Shown here: one piece after another, positions 1 to 8,191 of the stretch | Layout: every line of letters begins with the position of its first letter | How positions within the stretch are numbered: position 1 is the stretch's first letter | NCBI GenBank assembly: GCA_947382415.1 | Contig: CANCYO010000033.1 | Span: 1 to 30,470 of the forward strand | DNA: 30,470 bases | Source: an uncultured Lachnospiraceae bacterium | GTDB taxonomy: Bacteria; Bacillota; Clostridia; Lachnospirales; Lachnospiraceae | Direction: 5' to 3' | Notes under the pieces: generated by a model | What the model saw: the letters and a program-made list of their open reading frames with translations, nothing else | Database searches by the model: none | Told to the model about the DNA's origin: nothing | Translations under genes and position numbers: made by a program

Positions 1-58
1 TTCGATAAACTCTTGTTCTTTTTTCTCTCCACGAAAATCGCAATTTCCTATAAAGGAA

Positions 59-87
59 CAAAAAAGCAGTCCCCAAAAGGAACTGCT
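59..87 (-). terminator. Rho-independent terminator after yajC
   Basis: Read on the minus strand, a 9-bp stem (AGCAGTTCC paired with GGGACTGCT, one G-U pair) with a five-base loop is followed by a run of T. It lies 23 bases after the yajC stop and would end the vanY-like/tgt/yajC transcript. The remaining bases 1-58 show no gene or other signal. Confidence 0.8.
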
Positions 88-110
88 CCCGGCTTTCTGC
101 CACATGCGGT

Positions 111-443
111 CTAGTTGCTCTCCGGCTTCTCCACTCTGCTGATTGCAGATTTGTCCATGGGAATACGGCAATTCTTGTTATTGCCAAACTCCACGATCAC
201 AGTGTCGTCACTGATATCAATGACGATACCGTAAAAACCGGAGGTCGTCAGTACGCAGTCGCCAAGCTCCAGAGCCGCGACCATAGCCGCCACTCTCTTC
301 CGCTCCTTCTGCTGAGGTCTCATCATAAAAAAATACAGCGCGCCAAAGAGTAATGCATAAATGACGACGGACGTCCCTATTCCAAAAGAATTCCCTGCCG
401 CCACCGCGTCTGCCTCTGTCATTCCCGTCAATAAAATACCCAT
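111..443 (-). CDS. yajC: Preprotein translocase subunit YajC
   Basis: This 110-residue protein has the YajC architecture: one N-terminal transmembrane helix (the VVIYALLFGALYFFMMRPQQ region, about residues 26-44), the hallmark RPQQKERK directly after the helix, then a small cytoplasmic beta-rich domain. YajC is the small accessory subunit of the SecDF-YajC complex that supports Sec-dependent export at the membrane. The reading frame stays open up to 530, but the ATG at 443 is preceded by GGAGGAACG, an excellent ribosome binding site, and the extra 29 residues upstream look unrelated to the family. It follows tgt on the same strand, the common tgt-yajC order in Bacillota and other bacteria; no secD/secF follows inside the window because a terminator closes the unit. 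Confidence 0.93.
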   Translation of the reverse strand: MGILLTGMTEADAVAAGNSFGIGTSVVIYALLFGALYFFMMRPQQKERKRVAAMVAALELGDCVLTTSGFYGIVIDISDDTVIVEFGNNKNCRIPMDKSAISRVEKPESN

Positions 444-551
444 CGTTCCTCCATTCCGGCACATCTGGCCTGAAATATTACCGCCTTCCCTGATCCGCGC
501 CGCCAAACTCACTATCCCAAACCGCGGCATAAGTCAACAGGATGCATCCAG

Positions 552-557
552 ATTATA
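552..557 (-). promoter_or_regulatory. Possible -10 element upstream of yajC
   Basis: On the minus strand a perfect TATAAT lies 109 bases upstream of the yajC start, in the 184-base gap after tgt. No good -35 is visible at 16-18 bases, so an internal promoter is only possible; yajC may also be read from the upstream operon. Confidence 0.3.
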
Positions 558-627
558 ATACACAGAATTCGAGACAGGGGCAAGCCCTAATTTGCATTTC
601 CTGCGATTTTTATTCTTTTTTTAGAAT

Positions 628-1797
628 TCAGGATTCCCGTGGGACAGCCATGCCTTCCAGCTTGCGCTTTTTATAGCTTCCGAACTCTCCCCGGTCCAGA
701 GCATCCCGGATCTCCTCAATCATCGTATTATAGAAATACAGATTGTGCAGCACACACAGCCGCATCCCCAGCATCTCCTTTGCTTTGAGCAGATGTCTGA
801 TATAAGCTCTCGAATACCTTCTGCAGGCGGGACAGCCGCAGCCCTCCTCGATGGGACGGGCGTCCGTCCCGTATTTGGCATTAAAGAGATTTATTTTGCC
901 ATGATTCGTATAAAGATGTCCATGCCGTCCGTTTCTGGTGGGATATACGCAGTCAAAAAAGTCCACGCCGCGCTCCACGCCTTCCAGAATATTCGCGGGA
1001 GTTCCCACTCCCATCAGATAAGTAGGCTTGTCCTTGGGCAGCCATGGAACCACTTCGTCCAGAATATGATACATCTCCTCATGGGTCTCACCCACAGCCA
1101 GTCCGCCGATGGCATAGCCGTCCAGCTCAAGCTCCGCAATACGCTTTGCGTGTTCGATGCGGATGTCGTCATAGACCGCGCCCTGATTGATTCCGAACAG
1201 GAGCTGATCCGGATTCACCGTCCCCTCCAATCCGTTGAGTCTCTTCATCTCCCGCTTACAGCGCTCCAGCCATCTGGTGGTGCGCTCCACAGAAGCCTGC
1301 ACATAACCTCTGTCCGCTTTGCTGGGGGCGCACTCGTCGAAGGCCATGGCAATGGTGGAACCCAGATTGGACTGAATCTGCATACTCTCCTCCGGGCCCA
1401 TGAAAATCTTCCTGCCGTCAATATGTGAATGAAAATATACTCCTTCTTCTTTGATCTTGCGAAGGCCTGCCAGCGAAAAGACCTGAAAACCGCCGGAATC
1501 CGTCAGAATCGGCTTGTCCCAGGACATAAACCGATGCAATCCGCCCATGCGGCGGATAATCTGATCCCCCGGGCGCACATGCAGATGATAGGTGTTTGAA
1601 AGCTCCACCTGCGTTTTGATCTGTTCCAGATCCTCAGTAGAAACGGCGCCCTTGATGGCCGCCGCTGTTCCCACATTCATAAATACCGGCGTCTGGATAA
1701 CGCCGTGCACGGTTGCAAACTCTCCCCGTTTGGCATTCCCTTCCGTCCGAAGCAGACGGTATCTTGCCCGAAATCCGTTCCGTATGGTCTCTTCCAT
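628..1797 (-). CDS. tgt: tRNA-guanine(34) transglycosylase
   Basis: Tgt exchanges guanine at position 34 of GUN-anticodon tRNAs for the queuosine precursor preQ1. The 389-residue length is normal for the family. Visible signatures are LTDSGGFQVFSL around residues 99-110, which carries an active-site Asp; the FFDCVYPTRNGRHG segment around residue 280 with the nucleophilic Asp; and the zinc site CGCPAC followed by LHN about 30 residues later (three Cys plus one His). The ATG at 1797 has GGAGAG upstream and lies two bases after the stop of the VanY-like gene, so the two are probably cotranscribed and tgt translation may be coupled. No queuosine synthesis genes are seen nearby, so the cell either encodes them elsewhere or salvages a precursor. 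Confidence 0.97.
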   Translation of the reverse strand: MEETIRNGFRARYRLLRTEGNAKRGEFATVHGVIQTPVFMNVGTAAAIKGAVSTEDLEQIKTQVELSNTYHLHVRPGDQIIRRMGGLHRFMSWDKPILTDSGGFQVFSLAGLRKIKEEGVYFHSHIDGRKIFMGPEESMQIQSNLGSTIAMAFDECAPSKADRGYVQASVERTTRWLERCKREMKRLNGLEGTVNPDQLLFGINQGAVYDDIRIEHAKRIAELELDGYAIGGLAVGETHEEMYHILDEVVPWLPKDKPTYLMGVGTPANILEGVERGVDFFDCVYPTRNGRHGHLYTNHGKINLFNAKYGTDARPIEEGCGCPACRRYSRAYIRHLLKAKEMLGMRLCVLHNLYFYNTMIEEIRDALDRGEFGSYKKRKLEGMAVPRES

Positions 1798-1799
1798 TC

Positions 1800-2876
1800 T
1801 CAGTTACTCTCCAATTCCTGCCAAAACTCCTCCAATGTGATACCCTGTTTGGTGATCACCGTGGCCGCCTCTACGCCCACATAGCGGAAATGCCATGGCT
1901 CATAATCGATGCCTGTAACATATTCCTTTCCTTTGGGATAACGCACGATAAAACCATATCTGCAACTGTTCTCCGCCATCCACTTTCCGGCATCCGTATC
2001 CCCGAACTCCTGCTTGAGATCGGCGAACGTGTCACATGTGATATCCAAAGCAAGTCCGATCTCATGTTCGCTGTTGCCCGGCAAAGTGATTACTCTGCTG
2101 GCAAGCTGATAGGCCTCCATGTAAGACATCCCCCGGTTCATATACCTGTTTACTTTTGCATTAAAGTTAGTCAACTGTCTCTCCGGCGTCCTGTACGGCG
2201 AACGAACCTGCAGGGTAAATCCTTCGTCCTTTGCCGCCTGAAGCATATCTGACAGGTCATCCAGAATCCGCTCATCGCACTGCAGACTGCCGACAATGGT
2301 TCCCAGCGTAAAGCTGTAGTCATCGGGAATGGAATGCTGTTTGTTGATCAGCACAAGCCGCCAGTCATCGGTGTCAAAGACAAGCTCCCCGGACTCATAG
2401 GCCTCCAGAATGTCCTGAGTCGTCCGCTCGGTTCCGTTTCCTCTGCCCTCCAGAGACGCCAGAAGCTCAGAAGCGTCATAGGTGTCAACACCGTCCATAC
2501 CATGGGGATTTCCCTCATTCCAGTCTTCAAGCTCCCCCAGCGCATCCTCATCTGCCAGAAGCTCCACATCCTCAAGATTCAGATCGGACTCGGGAGCCAG
2601 CTCCACACTGCTGTCCGCATCCGCCAGATCCCACTCTACCTCTCTTCCGTCCGAGGAGATAAACATGGGAAACGAAAAACTGCTGTAGACAACAAACAGA
2701 CAAAGAATCATCGTGAGCATGGAAAAGCGTTTGCCGTTGCCGGCAAAATACGCCATTGCATGAAAAAAGAACATGCTAACAGCCAGTACCGGAAGTACCA
2801 GCATGCTGCACATTTTATTTTTTCTGCCGAACTGCAGCAATTTTCTTCTTACACGTTCCTTTAAATTGGTTTTCAT
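1800..2876 (-). CDS. Membrane-anchored VanY-like D,D-carboxypeptidase (LAS family)
   Basis: The C-terminal part carries both zinc-site motifs of the VanY/DacY (peptidase M15B) family: SEHEIGLALD at residues 269-278 (SxHxxGxxxD) and EPWHFRY at 326-332 (ExxWHxRY), giving the H-D-H zinc ligands and the catalytic Glu. SPYRTPERQ just upstream (226-234) is also typical. Such enzymes trim the terminal D-Ala from peptidoglycan stem peptides outside the cell. The N-terminus has two hydrophobic segments (about 23-45 and 51-73) rather than a cleavable signal peptide, then a strongly acidic linker (about 76-135) before the catalytic domain at about 170-350. Nothing suggests a vancomycin-resistance cluster, so a housekeeping wall role is more likely. 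First gene of the unit with tgt and yajC. Confidence 0.88.
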   Translation of the reverse strand: MKTNLKERVRRKLLQFGRKNKMCSMLVLPVLAVSMFFFHAMAYFAGNGKRFSMLTMILCLFVVYSSFSFPMFISSDGREVEWDLADADSSVELAPESDLNLEDVELLADEDALGELEDWNEGNPHGMDGVDTYDASELLASLEGRGNGTERTTQDILEAYESGELVFDTDDWRLVLINKQHSIPDDYSFTLGTIVGSLQCDERILDDLSDMLQAAKDEGFTLQVRSPYRTPERQLTNFNAKVNRYMNRGMSYMEAYQLASRVITLPGNSEHEIGLALDITCDTFADLKQEFGDTDAGKWMAENSCRYGFIVRYPKGKEYVTGIDYEPWHFRYVGVEAATVITKQGITLEEFWQELESN

Positions 2877-2979
2877 CGATCTGCGTACCTTCTATATACC
2901 TCTTTCTTAATATTTATATCCGAAATATTTATATATATTGATATCATAGCATAGTTTTCGGACAAATGCACTCTTTTTC

Positions 2980-3008
2980 TTGCTTTTTTATGAAAAAATC
3001 TATATACT
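2980..3008 (+). promoter_or_regulatory. Sigma-A type promoter for aroC
   Basis: TTGCTT at 2980-2985 and TATACT at 3003-3008 are separated by 17 bases and lie 33 bases before the aroC ATG. A CGGGAGG ribosome binding site follows at 3028-3034. The AT-rich stretch 2885-2945 on the other side probably holds the promoter for the divergent VanY-like gene. Confidence 0.6.
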
Positions 3009-3041
3009 TGAATAAAATACAAAAAAGCGGGAGGCAGCGCC

Positions 3042-4139
3042 ATGGCAGGGTCATCATACGGAACCATATTCAGAATAACAACCTGGGGGGAATCCCACGG
3101 CAAGGCCCTGGGAGTGATCGTGGACGGCTGTCCTGCCGGACTGCCTCTGTGCGAGGAGGATATCCAGCGCTATCTGAACCGGAGAAAGCCCGGCGCCAGC
3201 AGCATCGCGACCCAGCGCAAAGAAGACGACTGTGTGGAGATTCTCTCCGGCATTTTCGAGGGCAGAACCACCGGAACCCCGATCTCCATGATGGTGCGCA
3301 ACACCTCCCAGATCTCGAAAGATTACGGCAATATAGCCTCCTGCTACCGCCCCGGACACGCGGACTATACCTTTGATCAAAAATATGGTTTCCGGGACTA
3401 TCGGGGCGGCGGACGCTCCTCGGGACGTGAGACTGTGGGCCGCGTGGCCGCCGGTGCAGTGGCCGCCAAAATTCTCTCCCGCATGGGCGTCACCGTACAG
3501 GCATACACCCGCTCCATCGGCCCCATTGAAGCCGATCTGGATCATTTTGACGCGGATGCCATCCTGAGTACCCCCACCGCCATGCCCGACAGAGCTGCGG
3601 ACGAGAGAGCCCTGGCCTATCTGGAAGGCGCAAAAAAAAGGCAGGACTCCGTGGGCGGCTCCATGGAATGCCGCGTATACGGACTCCCCGCAGGAATCGG
3701 CGACCCTGTATTCGAGAAACTGGACGCCAATCTGGCCAAGGCTGCCATGTCCATCGGCGCCATAAAAGCAGTGGAAATCGGCGACGGCTTTGCGGTCTCC
3801 CGGGGCTGCGGCAGCAAAAACAACGACGCCTTCCACATGGAGAACGGCCATGTAGTCAAATCCACCAATCACGCAGGCGGCGTCTTGGGCGGCATCAGCG
3901 ACGGCGACATGCTGCTTGTGCGCGCCCATGTAAAACCCACGCCCTCCATCTATCTCACCCAGCAGACCGTCAACCAAAACGGCGAGGAGGTGGAGCTTTC
4001 CATCCACGGCAGACACGATCCCATCATTGTCCCCCGGGCGGTTGTGGTTCTGGAATGCATGACAGCCATCACCGTTCTCGACGCCATGATGTTAAATATG
4101 TCCGCGAAGCTGGAAAGTCTTGAAAAATTTTATAACTGA
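3042..4139 (+). CDS. aroC: Chorismate synthase
   Basis: AroC catalyses the last step of the shikimate pathway, converting 5-enolpyruvylshikimate-3-phosphate to chorismate with reduced FMN as cofactor. The 365-residue length fits. Family signatures are GESHGKALGVIVDG near residues 15-28, the RPGHADYTFDQKYGFRDYRG region with GGGRSSGRET (about 105-135), and RHDPIIVPRAVVV near the C-terminus (about 325-337). The start at 3042 is supported by CGGGAGG eight bases upstream. It stands alone: divergent from the VanY-like gene and convergent with the lactonase gene, with only three bases between stop codons and no obvious terminator hairpin in the gap. Confidence 0.97.
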   Translation: MAGSSYGTIFRITTWGESHGKALGVIVDGCPAGLPLCEEDIQRYLNRRKPGASSIATQRKEDDCVEILSGIFEGRTTGTPISMMVRNTSQISKDYGNIASCYRPGHADYTFDQKYGFRDYRGGGRSSGRETVGRVAAGAVAAKILSRMGVTVQAYTRSIGPIEADLDHFDADAILSTPTAMPDRAADERALAYLEGAKKRQDSVGGSMECRVYGLPAGIGDPVFEKLDANLAKAAMSIGAIKAVEIGDGFAVSRGCGSKNNDAFHMENGHVVKSTNHAGGVLGGISDGDMLLVRAHVKPTPSIYLTQQTVNQNGEEVELSIHGRHDPIIVPRAVVVLECMTAITVLDAMMLNMSAKLESLEKFYN

Positions 4140-4142
4140 TCC

Positions 4143-5216
4143 CTATGCTCTTCTGGTGCTGCCCAGCCTGTGGAACGCGATACAGTTAGGCACATCCACA
4201 CTGATGGGCGGCCCGTTCATGATCATATTTCCCGCCTCCAGATTCAGATGGAAAAAGGTCATATCATTACTCTCATGATTCAGAGACACCAAAAATCTGT
4301 CATTGGGGAAGAACTCTGCATCTTTCGGGTACTCTCCGCTCACGGGCAGACAGAATTTCTGTGTCAGGAAGCCGGTCTCAGTGTCCACCGAGAAAATCAC
4401 CACGGAATTGTCTCCCGCATTGGAGGAGAGCAAATATTTATAATCCCCGGAAAAGCTCAGCGCGCTGGCGGCATTGGTGCTGCCCCGCTCAGGCATCACT
4501 GTCTGAATCGTCTGAATCTTATCAAAGATCGGTCTATCGTTTTTATCTTCATAAGAATACACATCAATACAGCAGCTCCACTCATGCACCACATAGATAA
4601 AACGTCCGTCCAGAGATATCTTGATATGTCTGGGCCCGGAATCCAGCTCACTGTGCAGGATATCCGCAAGCTGCACCTTACCCCATTCCAGATTCATGCG
4701 GTAAATCTTCACATGATCCATCCCGGGGTCGGCCACCAGCAGATATTTATTGTCATGAGTCATGCGGGCACAGTTGATGTGGGGGCGGGAATTGCGCTCC
4801 GCGATGCTGCCCAGTCCCTTGTGGAACACCTCGTCCGTGATCTCTCCGATGGAACCGTCCTCCTGCAGCTTTAACACCGTGAGCTTTCCGTCGTGATACC
4901 CCGCCACAAACAGATAGCTGTCCGTGTAATCCGTGGACACATAACATCCTCTCATGCCGTTGATGGGAGCAAAGTTTATGATCTCCAGATTGCCGTCCGG
5001 CAGAATATTGTAGGACTCCACTCCGAAATCCGTGATGGAATACAGATACTGACAATTGTGTGAGATTGTAAGGTAGGAAGAGTTGGTGATCTCCACCTTA
5101 CTCTTCTCCTTAAAACGCCCTTTTTCCATATCCACATCATATATCTTGATCCCGTGGCTGTCTCCCTGCGTATAAGTTGACACATATGCCACATACTTTT
5201 CTTTCGCCTTTGCCAT
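4143..5216 (-). CDS. Lactonase-family seven-bladed beta-propeller protein
   Basis: The 357-residue protein matches the lactonase family (PF10282) that includes E. coli 6-phosphogluconolactonase YbhE/Pgl and cycloisomerase-like proteins. Characteristic segments are the YVSTYT opening, SRPHINCARMTHDNKYLLVADPG in the middle (around residues 145-170), SGPRHI, and repeated beta-strand pairs ending in YLYS, YLFVAG, FIYVVHEW and YLLSSNAG, as in propeller blades. No signal peptide is visible, so it is probably cytoplasmic. A 6-phosphogluconolactonase role is possible, but no pentose-phosphate gene is adjacent and the family has many unassigned members. The reading frame extends to a TTG at 5234, but the ATG at 5216 has GGGAGG seven bases upstream and is preferred. 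Confidence 0.85.
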   Translation of the reverse strand: MAKAKEKYVAYVSTYTQGDSHGIKIYDVDMEKGRFKEKSKVEITNSSYLTISHNCQYLYSITDFGVESYNILPDGNLEIINFAPINGMRGCYVSTDYTDSYLFVAGYHDGKLTVLKLQEDGSIGEITDEVFHKGLGSIAERNSRPHINCARMTHDNKYLLVADPGMDHVKIYRMNLEWGKVQLADILHSELDSGPRHIKISLDGRFIYVVHEWSCCIDVYSYEDKNDRPIFDKIQTIQTVMPERGSTNAASALSFSGDYKYLLSSNAGDNSVVIFSVDTETGFLTQKFCLPVSGEYPKDAEFFPNDRFLVSLNHESNDMTFFHLNLEAGNMIMNGPPISVDVPNCIAFHRLGSTRRA

Positions 5217-5263
5217 GATAAGCCCTCCCTGCAAGCTCTGCCGAAATGTATTTTGCTCTTAAC

Positions 5264-5292
5264 AATATAGCACAATCCGCTTTTTTTTTGAA
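5264..5292 (-). promoter_or_regulatory. Extended -10 promoter for the lactonase gene
   Basis: On the minus strand TTCAAA (5287-5292) and TATATT (5264-5269) are 17 bases apart. The -10 is preceded by TGC, giving an extended -10. It lies about 48 bases upstream of the ATG at 5216. Confidence 0.55.
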
Positions 5293-5325
5293 TACCTTTT
5301 CCCAAAAATTATTTGTGCAAAATTA

Positions 5326-5354
5326 TTGACATTCCATGCGTTTTTCGATATTAT
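5326..5354 (+). promoter_or_regulatory. Sigma-A promoter of the potABCD operon
   Basis: A perfect TTGACA (5326-5331) is followed after exactly 17 bases by TATTAT (5349-5354). Transcription would begin near 5361, leaving a leader of about 125 bases before potA that contains the hairpin at 5414-5461. Confidence 0.75.
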
Positions 5355-5413
5355 TATCGTAATTTGTGTATAGACGGCATCCAAACATGCATGAACAATA
5401 CATTGATATTAAA

Positions 5414-5461
5414 AAATATACAGTACATGTCATAGATTGATATGGCAGGTACTGTATATTT
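5414..5461 (+). promoter_or_regulatory. 48-nt near-perfect inverted repeat in the pot leader
   Basis: Arms 5414-5434 and 5441-5461 are 21 bases each and pair at 19 positions, the outermost 13 without a mismatch (AAATATACAGTAC with GTACTGTATATTT). Of the two exceptions one would be a G-U wobble in RNA. The loop is GATTGA. It lies between the promoter and the potA ribosome binding site. It could be a DNA operator for a dimeric repressor or an RNA hairpin controlling translation; there is no T-run, so it is not a simple terminator. Confidence 0.75.
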
Positions 5462-5486
5462 CAATATACGGGAAGGAACTGCGAGA

Positions 5487-6560
5487 ATGAAAAATGCTTT
5501 GGTGAATCTGGAGGGCATCACAAAATCCTTTGACGGCCAGATGATTCTGGACGATTTAAACCTCTATATCAAGGAGAACGAATTTCTGACGCTCCTTGGT
5601 CCCAGCGGCTGCGGCAAGACTACCACTCTGCGCATTCTGGGAGGATTTGAAAAGCCCGACAGAGGACGTGTGATCTTTGAGGGTCAGGATATCACAAATC
5701 TTCCGCCCAATAAGCGCAATCTGAACACCGTATTCCAGAAGTATGCTCTTTTTACGCATATGGACATCGCGGAGAATATCGCCTTTGGCTTAAAGATCAA
5801 AAACAAGTCCAAAGCTTATATAGACGACAAGATCAAATATGCCCTGAAGCTGGTGAATCTCGACGGCTACGAGCATCGCATGCCGGACTCCTTAAGCGGC
5901 GGCCAGCAGCAGCGTATCGCCATCGCCCGGGCTATCGTAAACGAACCCAAGCTCCTGCTTCTGGACGAGCCCTTGGGCGCTCTGGATCTGAAACTCCGTC
6001 AGGACATGCAGTATGAGCTGATCCGCCTGAAAAATGAGCTGGGCATCACCTTTATCTATGTAACCCACGATCAGGAAGAGGCCCTCACCATGTCCGACAC
6101 CGTTGTGGTCATGAATCAGGGCTATATTCAGCAGATCGGCACTCCTGAGAACGTATATAACGAACCGGAAAACGCCTTTGTGGCAGACTTTATCGGCGAC
6201 AGCAATATCATCGGCGCCACCATGATACAGGATCGTCTGGTGGAGATTCTGGGCGCACGTTTTGCCTGCGTGGATGAAGGCTTCGGAGAAAACAAACCCG
6301 TGGATGTGGTTATCCGCCCCGAGGATGTGGAGCTGGTCTCCCCGAAAGAGGGCGTGATAAACGGCACAGTCACCCATCTGATCTTCAAAGGCGTCCACTA
6401 TGAGATGGAAGTCATGGCAAACGGTTTTGAATGGCTGGTACAGTCCACGCGCATGCAGCCCGTGGGCACTAAAGTCGGCATAAAGGTAGACCCCTTCAAC
6501 ATTCAGATCATGAACAAACCCGAATCCGAGGACGAGGAGGCCGTGGGCGTCAATGAATAG
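5487..6560 (+). CDS. potA: Spermidine/putrescine ABC transporter ATP-binding protein
   Basis: This 357-residue ATPase powers polyamine import. It carries a Walker A motif GPSGCGKTT (about residues 39-47), the ABC signature LSGGQQQR (about 138-145), Walker B LLLLDEPLGALD and the switch histidine in VTHDQEEA. The C-terminal third (about 250-350) looks like the TOBE domain of PotA/MalK-type ATPases. The frame is open back to 5442, but that ATG sits in the loop side of the leader hairpin; the ATG at 5487 has a GGAAGG site upstream and begins a typical PotA N-terminus. The gene overlaps potB by eight bases. The assignment as polyamine rather than another substrate rests mainly on the linked PotB, PotC and PotD homologues. 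Confidence 0.95.
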   Translation: MKNALVNLEGITKSFDGQMILDDLNLYIKENEFLTLLGPSGCGKTTTLRILGGFEKPDRGRVIFEGQDITNLPPNKRNLNTVFQKYALFTHMDIAENIAFGLKIKNKSKAYIDDKIKYALKLVNLDGYEHRMPDSLSGGQQQRIAIARAIVNEPKLLLLDEPLGALDLKLRQDMQYELIRLKNELGITFIYVTHDQEEALTMSDTVVVMNQGYIQQIGTPENVYNEPENAFVADFIGDSNIIGATMIQDRLVEILGARFACVDEGFGENKPVDVVIRPEDVELVSPKEGVINGTVTHLIFKGVHYEMEVMANGFEWLVQSTRMQPVGTKVGIKVDPFNIQIMNKPESEDEEAVGVNE

Positions 6561-7365
6561 AAAACTGTTATCCATACCCTATCTGTTCTGGTCGGCCCTC
6601 TTTATTCTGGTGCCGCTGTGCATGGTATTTTACTATGGACTCACCGACAAGACAGGCGCATTCACTCTGCAAAATATCCTGGCCATTGCCACGCCCGAAC
6701 ACTCCAAGGCTCTGTGGGAGGCTCTGAAGCTGGCCTTTGTCAGCACGGTCATCTGCCTGCTTCTGGCCTATCCGCTGGCCATGATCCTGTGCGGCATGAG
6801 TTCCCACAAGGATTCCTTCATCGTGCTGATCTTCATACTGCCCATGTGGATGAACTTCCTGCTGCGCACCATGGCATGGCAGTCTCTTCTGGAGAAGACC
6901 GGCGTCATCAACGGGATTCTGGGCTTTCTGCATCTGCCCTCCCTGAATATCATCAACACGCCCTCCGCCATTGTACTCGGCATGGTCTACAATTTCCTGC
7001 CGTTTATGGTACTGCCCATCTACAATGTGCTGGTCAAGATTGATAAAAACGTAGTAAACGCCGCCAGAGACCTGGGAGCCAATCCCTTTCAGACATTCCT
7101 GAAGATACTGCTTCCTTTGAGTCTCCCCGGCATTTTCAGCGGCATTACCATGGTATTCGTCCCCGCTCTCACCACCTTTGTAATCTCCAGAGTCCTGGGC
7201 GGCGGCAAGATCCTGCTCATCGGCAATATCATTGAGGAGGAATTCACCAAGACCGACAACTGGAATCTGGGAAGCGGTCTCTCCATTGTGCTGATGCTCT
7301 TCATCATATTTAATATGGTCATCTCCGCGGTGACCGATAAGGACGGGGAGGTGAATGCCCTGTGA
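6553..7365 (+). CDS. potB: Spermidine/putrescine ABC transporter permease PotB
   Basis: A 270-residue inner permease with about six hydrophobic helices, the first at about residues 8-27. The binding-protein-dependent transport motif (EAA loop) is visible as NAARDLGANPFQTFLKILLPLS around residues 165-185, where it contacts the PotA ATPase. The start overlaps the end of potA by eight bases and the end overlaps the GTG start of potC by four bases, so the operon is tightly coupled. The protein is the first of the two permease subunits in the PotABCD importer. Confidence 0.94.
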   Translation: MNRKLLSIPYLFWSALFILVPLCMVFYYGLTDKTGAFTLQNILAIATPEHSKALWEALKLAFVSTVICLLLAYPLAMILCGMSSHKDSFIVLIFILPMWMNFLLRTMAWQSLLEKTGVINGILGFLHLPSLNIINTPSAIVLGMVYNFLPFMVLPIYNVLVKIDKNVVNAARDLGANPFQTFLKILLPLSLPGIFSGITMVFVPALTTFVISRVLGGGKILLIGNIIEEEFTKTDNWNLGSGLSIVLMLFIIFNMVISAVTDKDGEVNAL

Positions 7366-8150
7366 GCAGACTTTACGGTGGTATCAGAAAACTGTATATC
7401 GCGCTGATCTTTCTGTTTTTATATGCCCCCATCGCGACGCTGATCGTGCTCTCCTTCAACGCCAGCAAGACCCGGGCAAAATGGGGTGGCTTCACATTGA
7501 AATGGTATCAGAGCCTGTTTGAGAATGACGTCATACTGCAGGCATTGTGGAATACACTGGCCATCGCCTTCCTCTCCGCGCTCATTGCGACGGTCATAGG
7601 AACCGTAGCCTGTATCTCCATGCAGAATATGCGCAGGAGCACCCGCTCTCTGATCATGGGAGTCACCAACATCCCCATGTTGAACGCGGATATCGTCACC
7701 GGAATCTCCCTGATGCTTTTGTTTATCAGTATCGGCATAAAATTCGGCTTCGGGACCATCCTGTTAGCGCACATCACCTTCAATATCCCCTATGTGATCC
7801 TGAGCGTGATGCCCCGCATGAGACAGCTCAATCCCAGCACCTACGAGGCTGCACTTGATCTGGGAGCCTCCCATATACAGGCATTTTTCAAGGTGGTATT
7901 CCCGGATATCCTGCCCGGGATCTTCTCGGGCTTCCTGATGGCCTTCACTATGTCCCTGGACGATTTTATCATCACGCATTTTACAAAGGGACCCGGCATC
8001 GACACATTGTCCACGAAGATCTACACAGAGGTGAAAAAGGGAATTAAGCCGGAAATGTACGCCCTTTCCACCATCATCTTCGTCTCGGTCTTAGTATTGT
8101 TACTGTTGATCAATTACACCCCGCGGGCGGGACAAAAAAAGACCCGCTGA
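7362..8150 (+). CDS. potC: Spermidine/putrescine ABC transporter permease PotC
   Basis: A 262-residue membrane protein with about six helices, the first near residues 11-32 and the last near 235-255. The EAA loop EAALDLGASHIQAFFKVVFPD is at about residues 165-185, and the MAFTMSLDDFIITHF segment downstream is highly typical of PotC. It starts with GTG at 7362, sharing the sequence GTGA with the potB stop codon, an arrangement that implies translational coupling. With PotB it forms the membrane channel of the polyamine importer. Confidence 0.95.
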   Translation: MSRLYGGIRKLYIALIFLFLYAPIATLIVLSFNASKTRAKWGGFTLKWYQSLFENDVILQALWNTLAIAFLSALIATVIGTVACISMQNMRRSTRSLIMGVTNIPMLNADIVTGISLMLLFISIGIKFGFGTILLAHITFNIPYVILSVMPRMRQLNPSTYEAALDLGASHIQAFFKVVFPDILPGIFSGFLMAFTMSLDDFIITHFTKGPGIDTLSTKIYTEVKKGIKPEMYALSTIIFVSVLVLLLLINYTPRAGQKKTR

Positions 8151-8191
8151 AGACGCGATAAAGATACACTAAAAACTGTAAGGAGATTGTC

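Noticed and set aside
1800..2876. Vancomycin resistance gene vanY
   Set aside because: The catalytic motifs fit the family, but no vanR/S/H/A/X-type genes are nearby and the protein sits with tgt and yajC, so only a VanY-like call is justified.
3054..4016. Long open frame (320 codons) on the minus strand inside aroC
   Set aside because: It is entirely antisense to a clearly real chorismate synthase, has low-complexity Gly/Ala/His composition and no recognisable domain.
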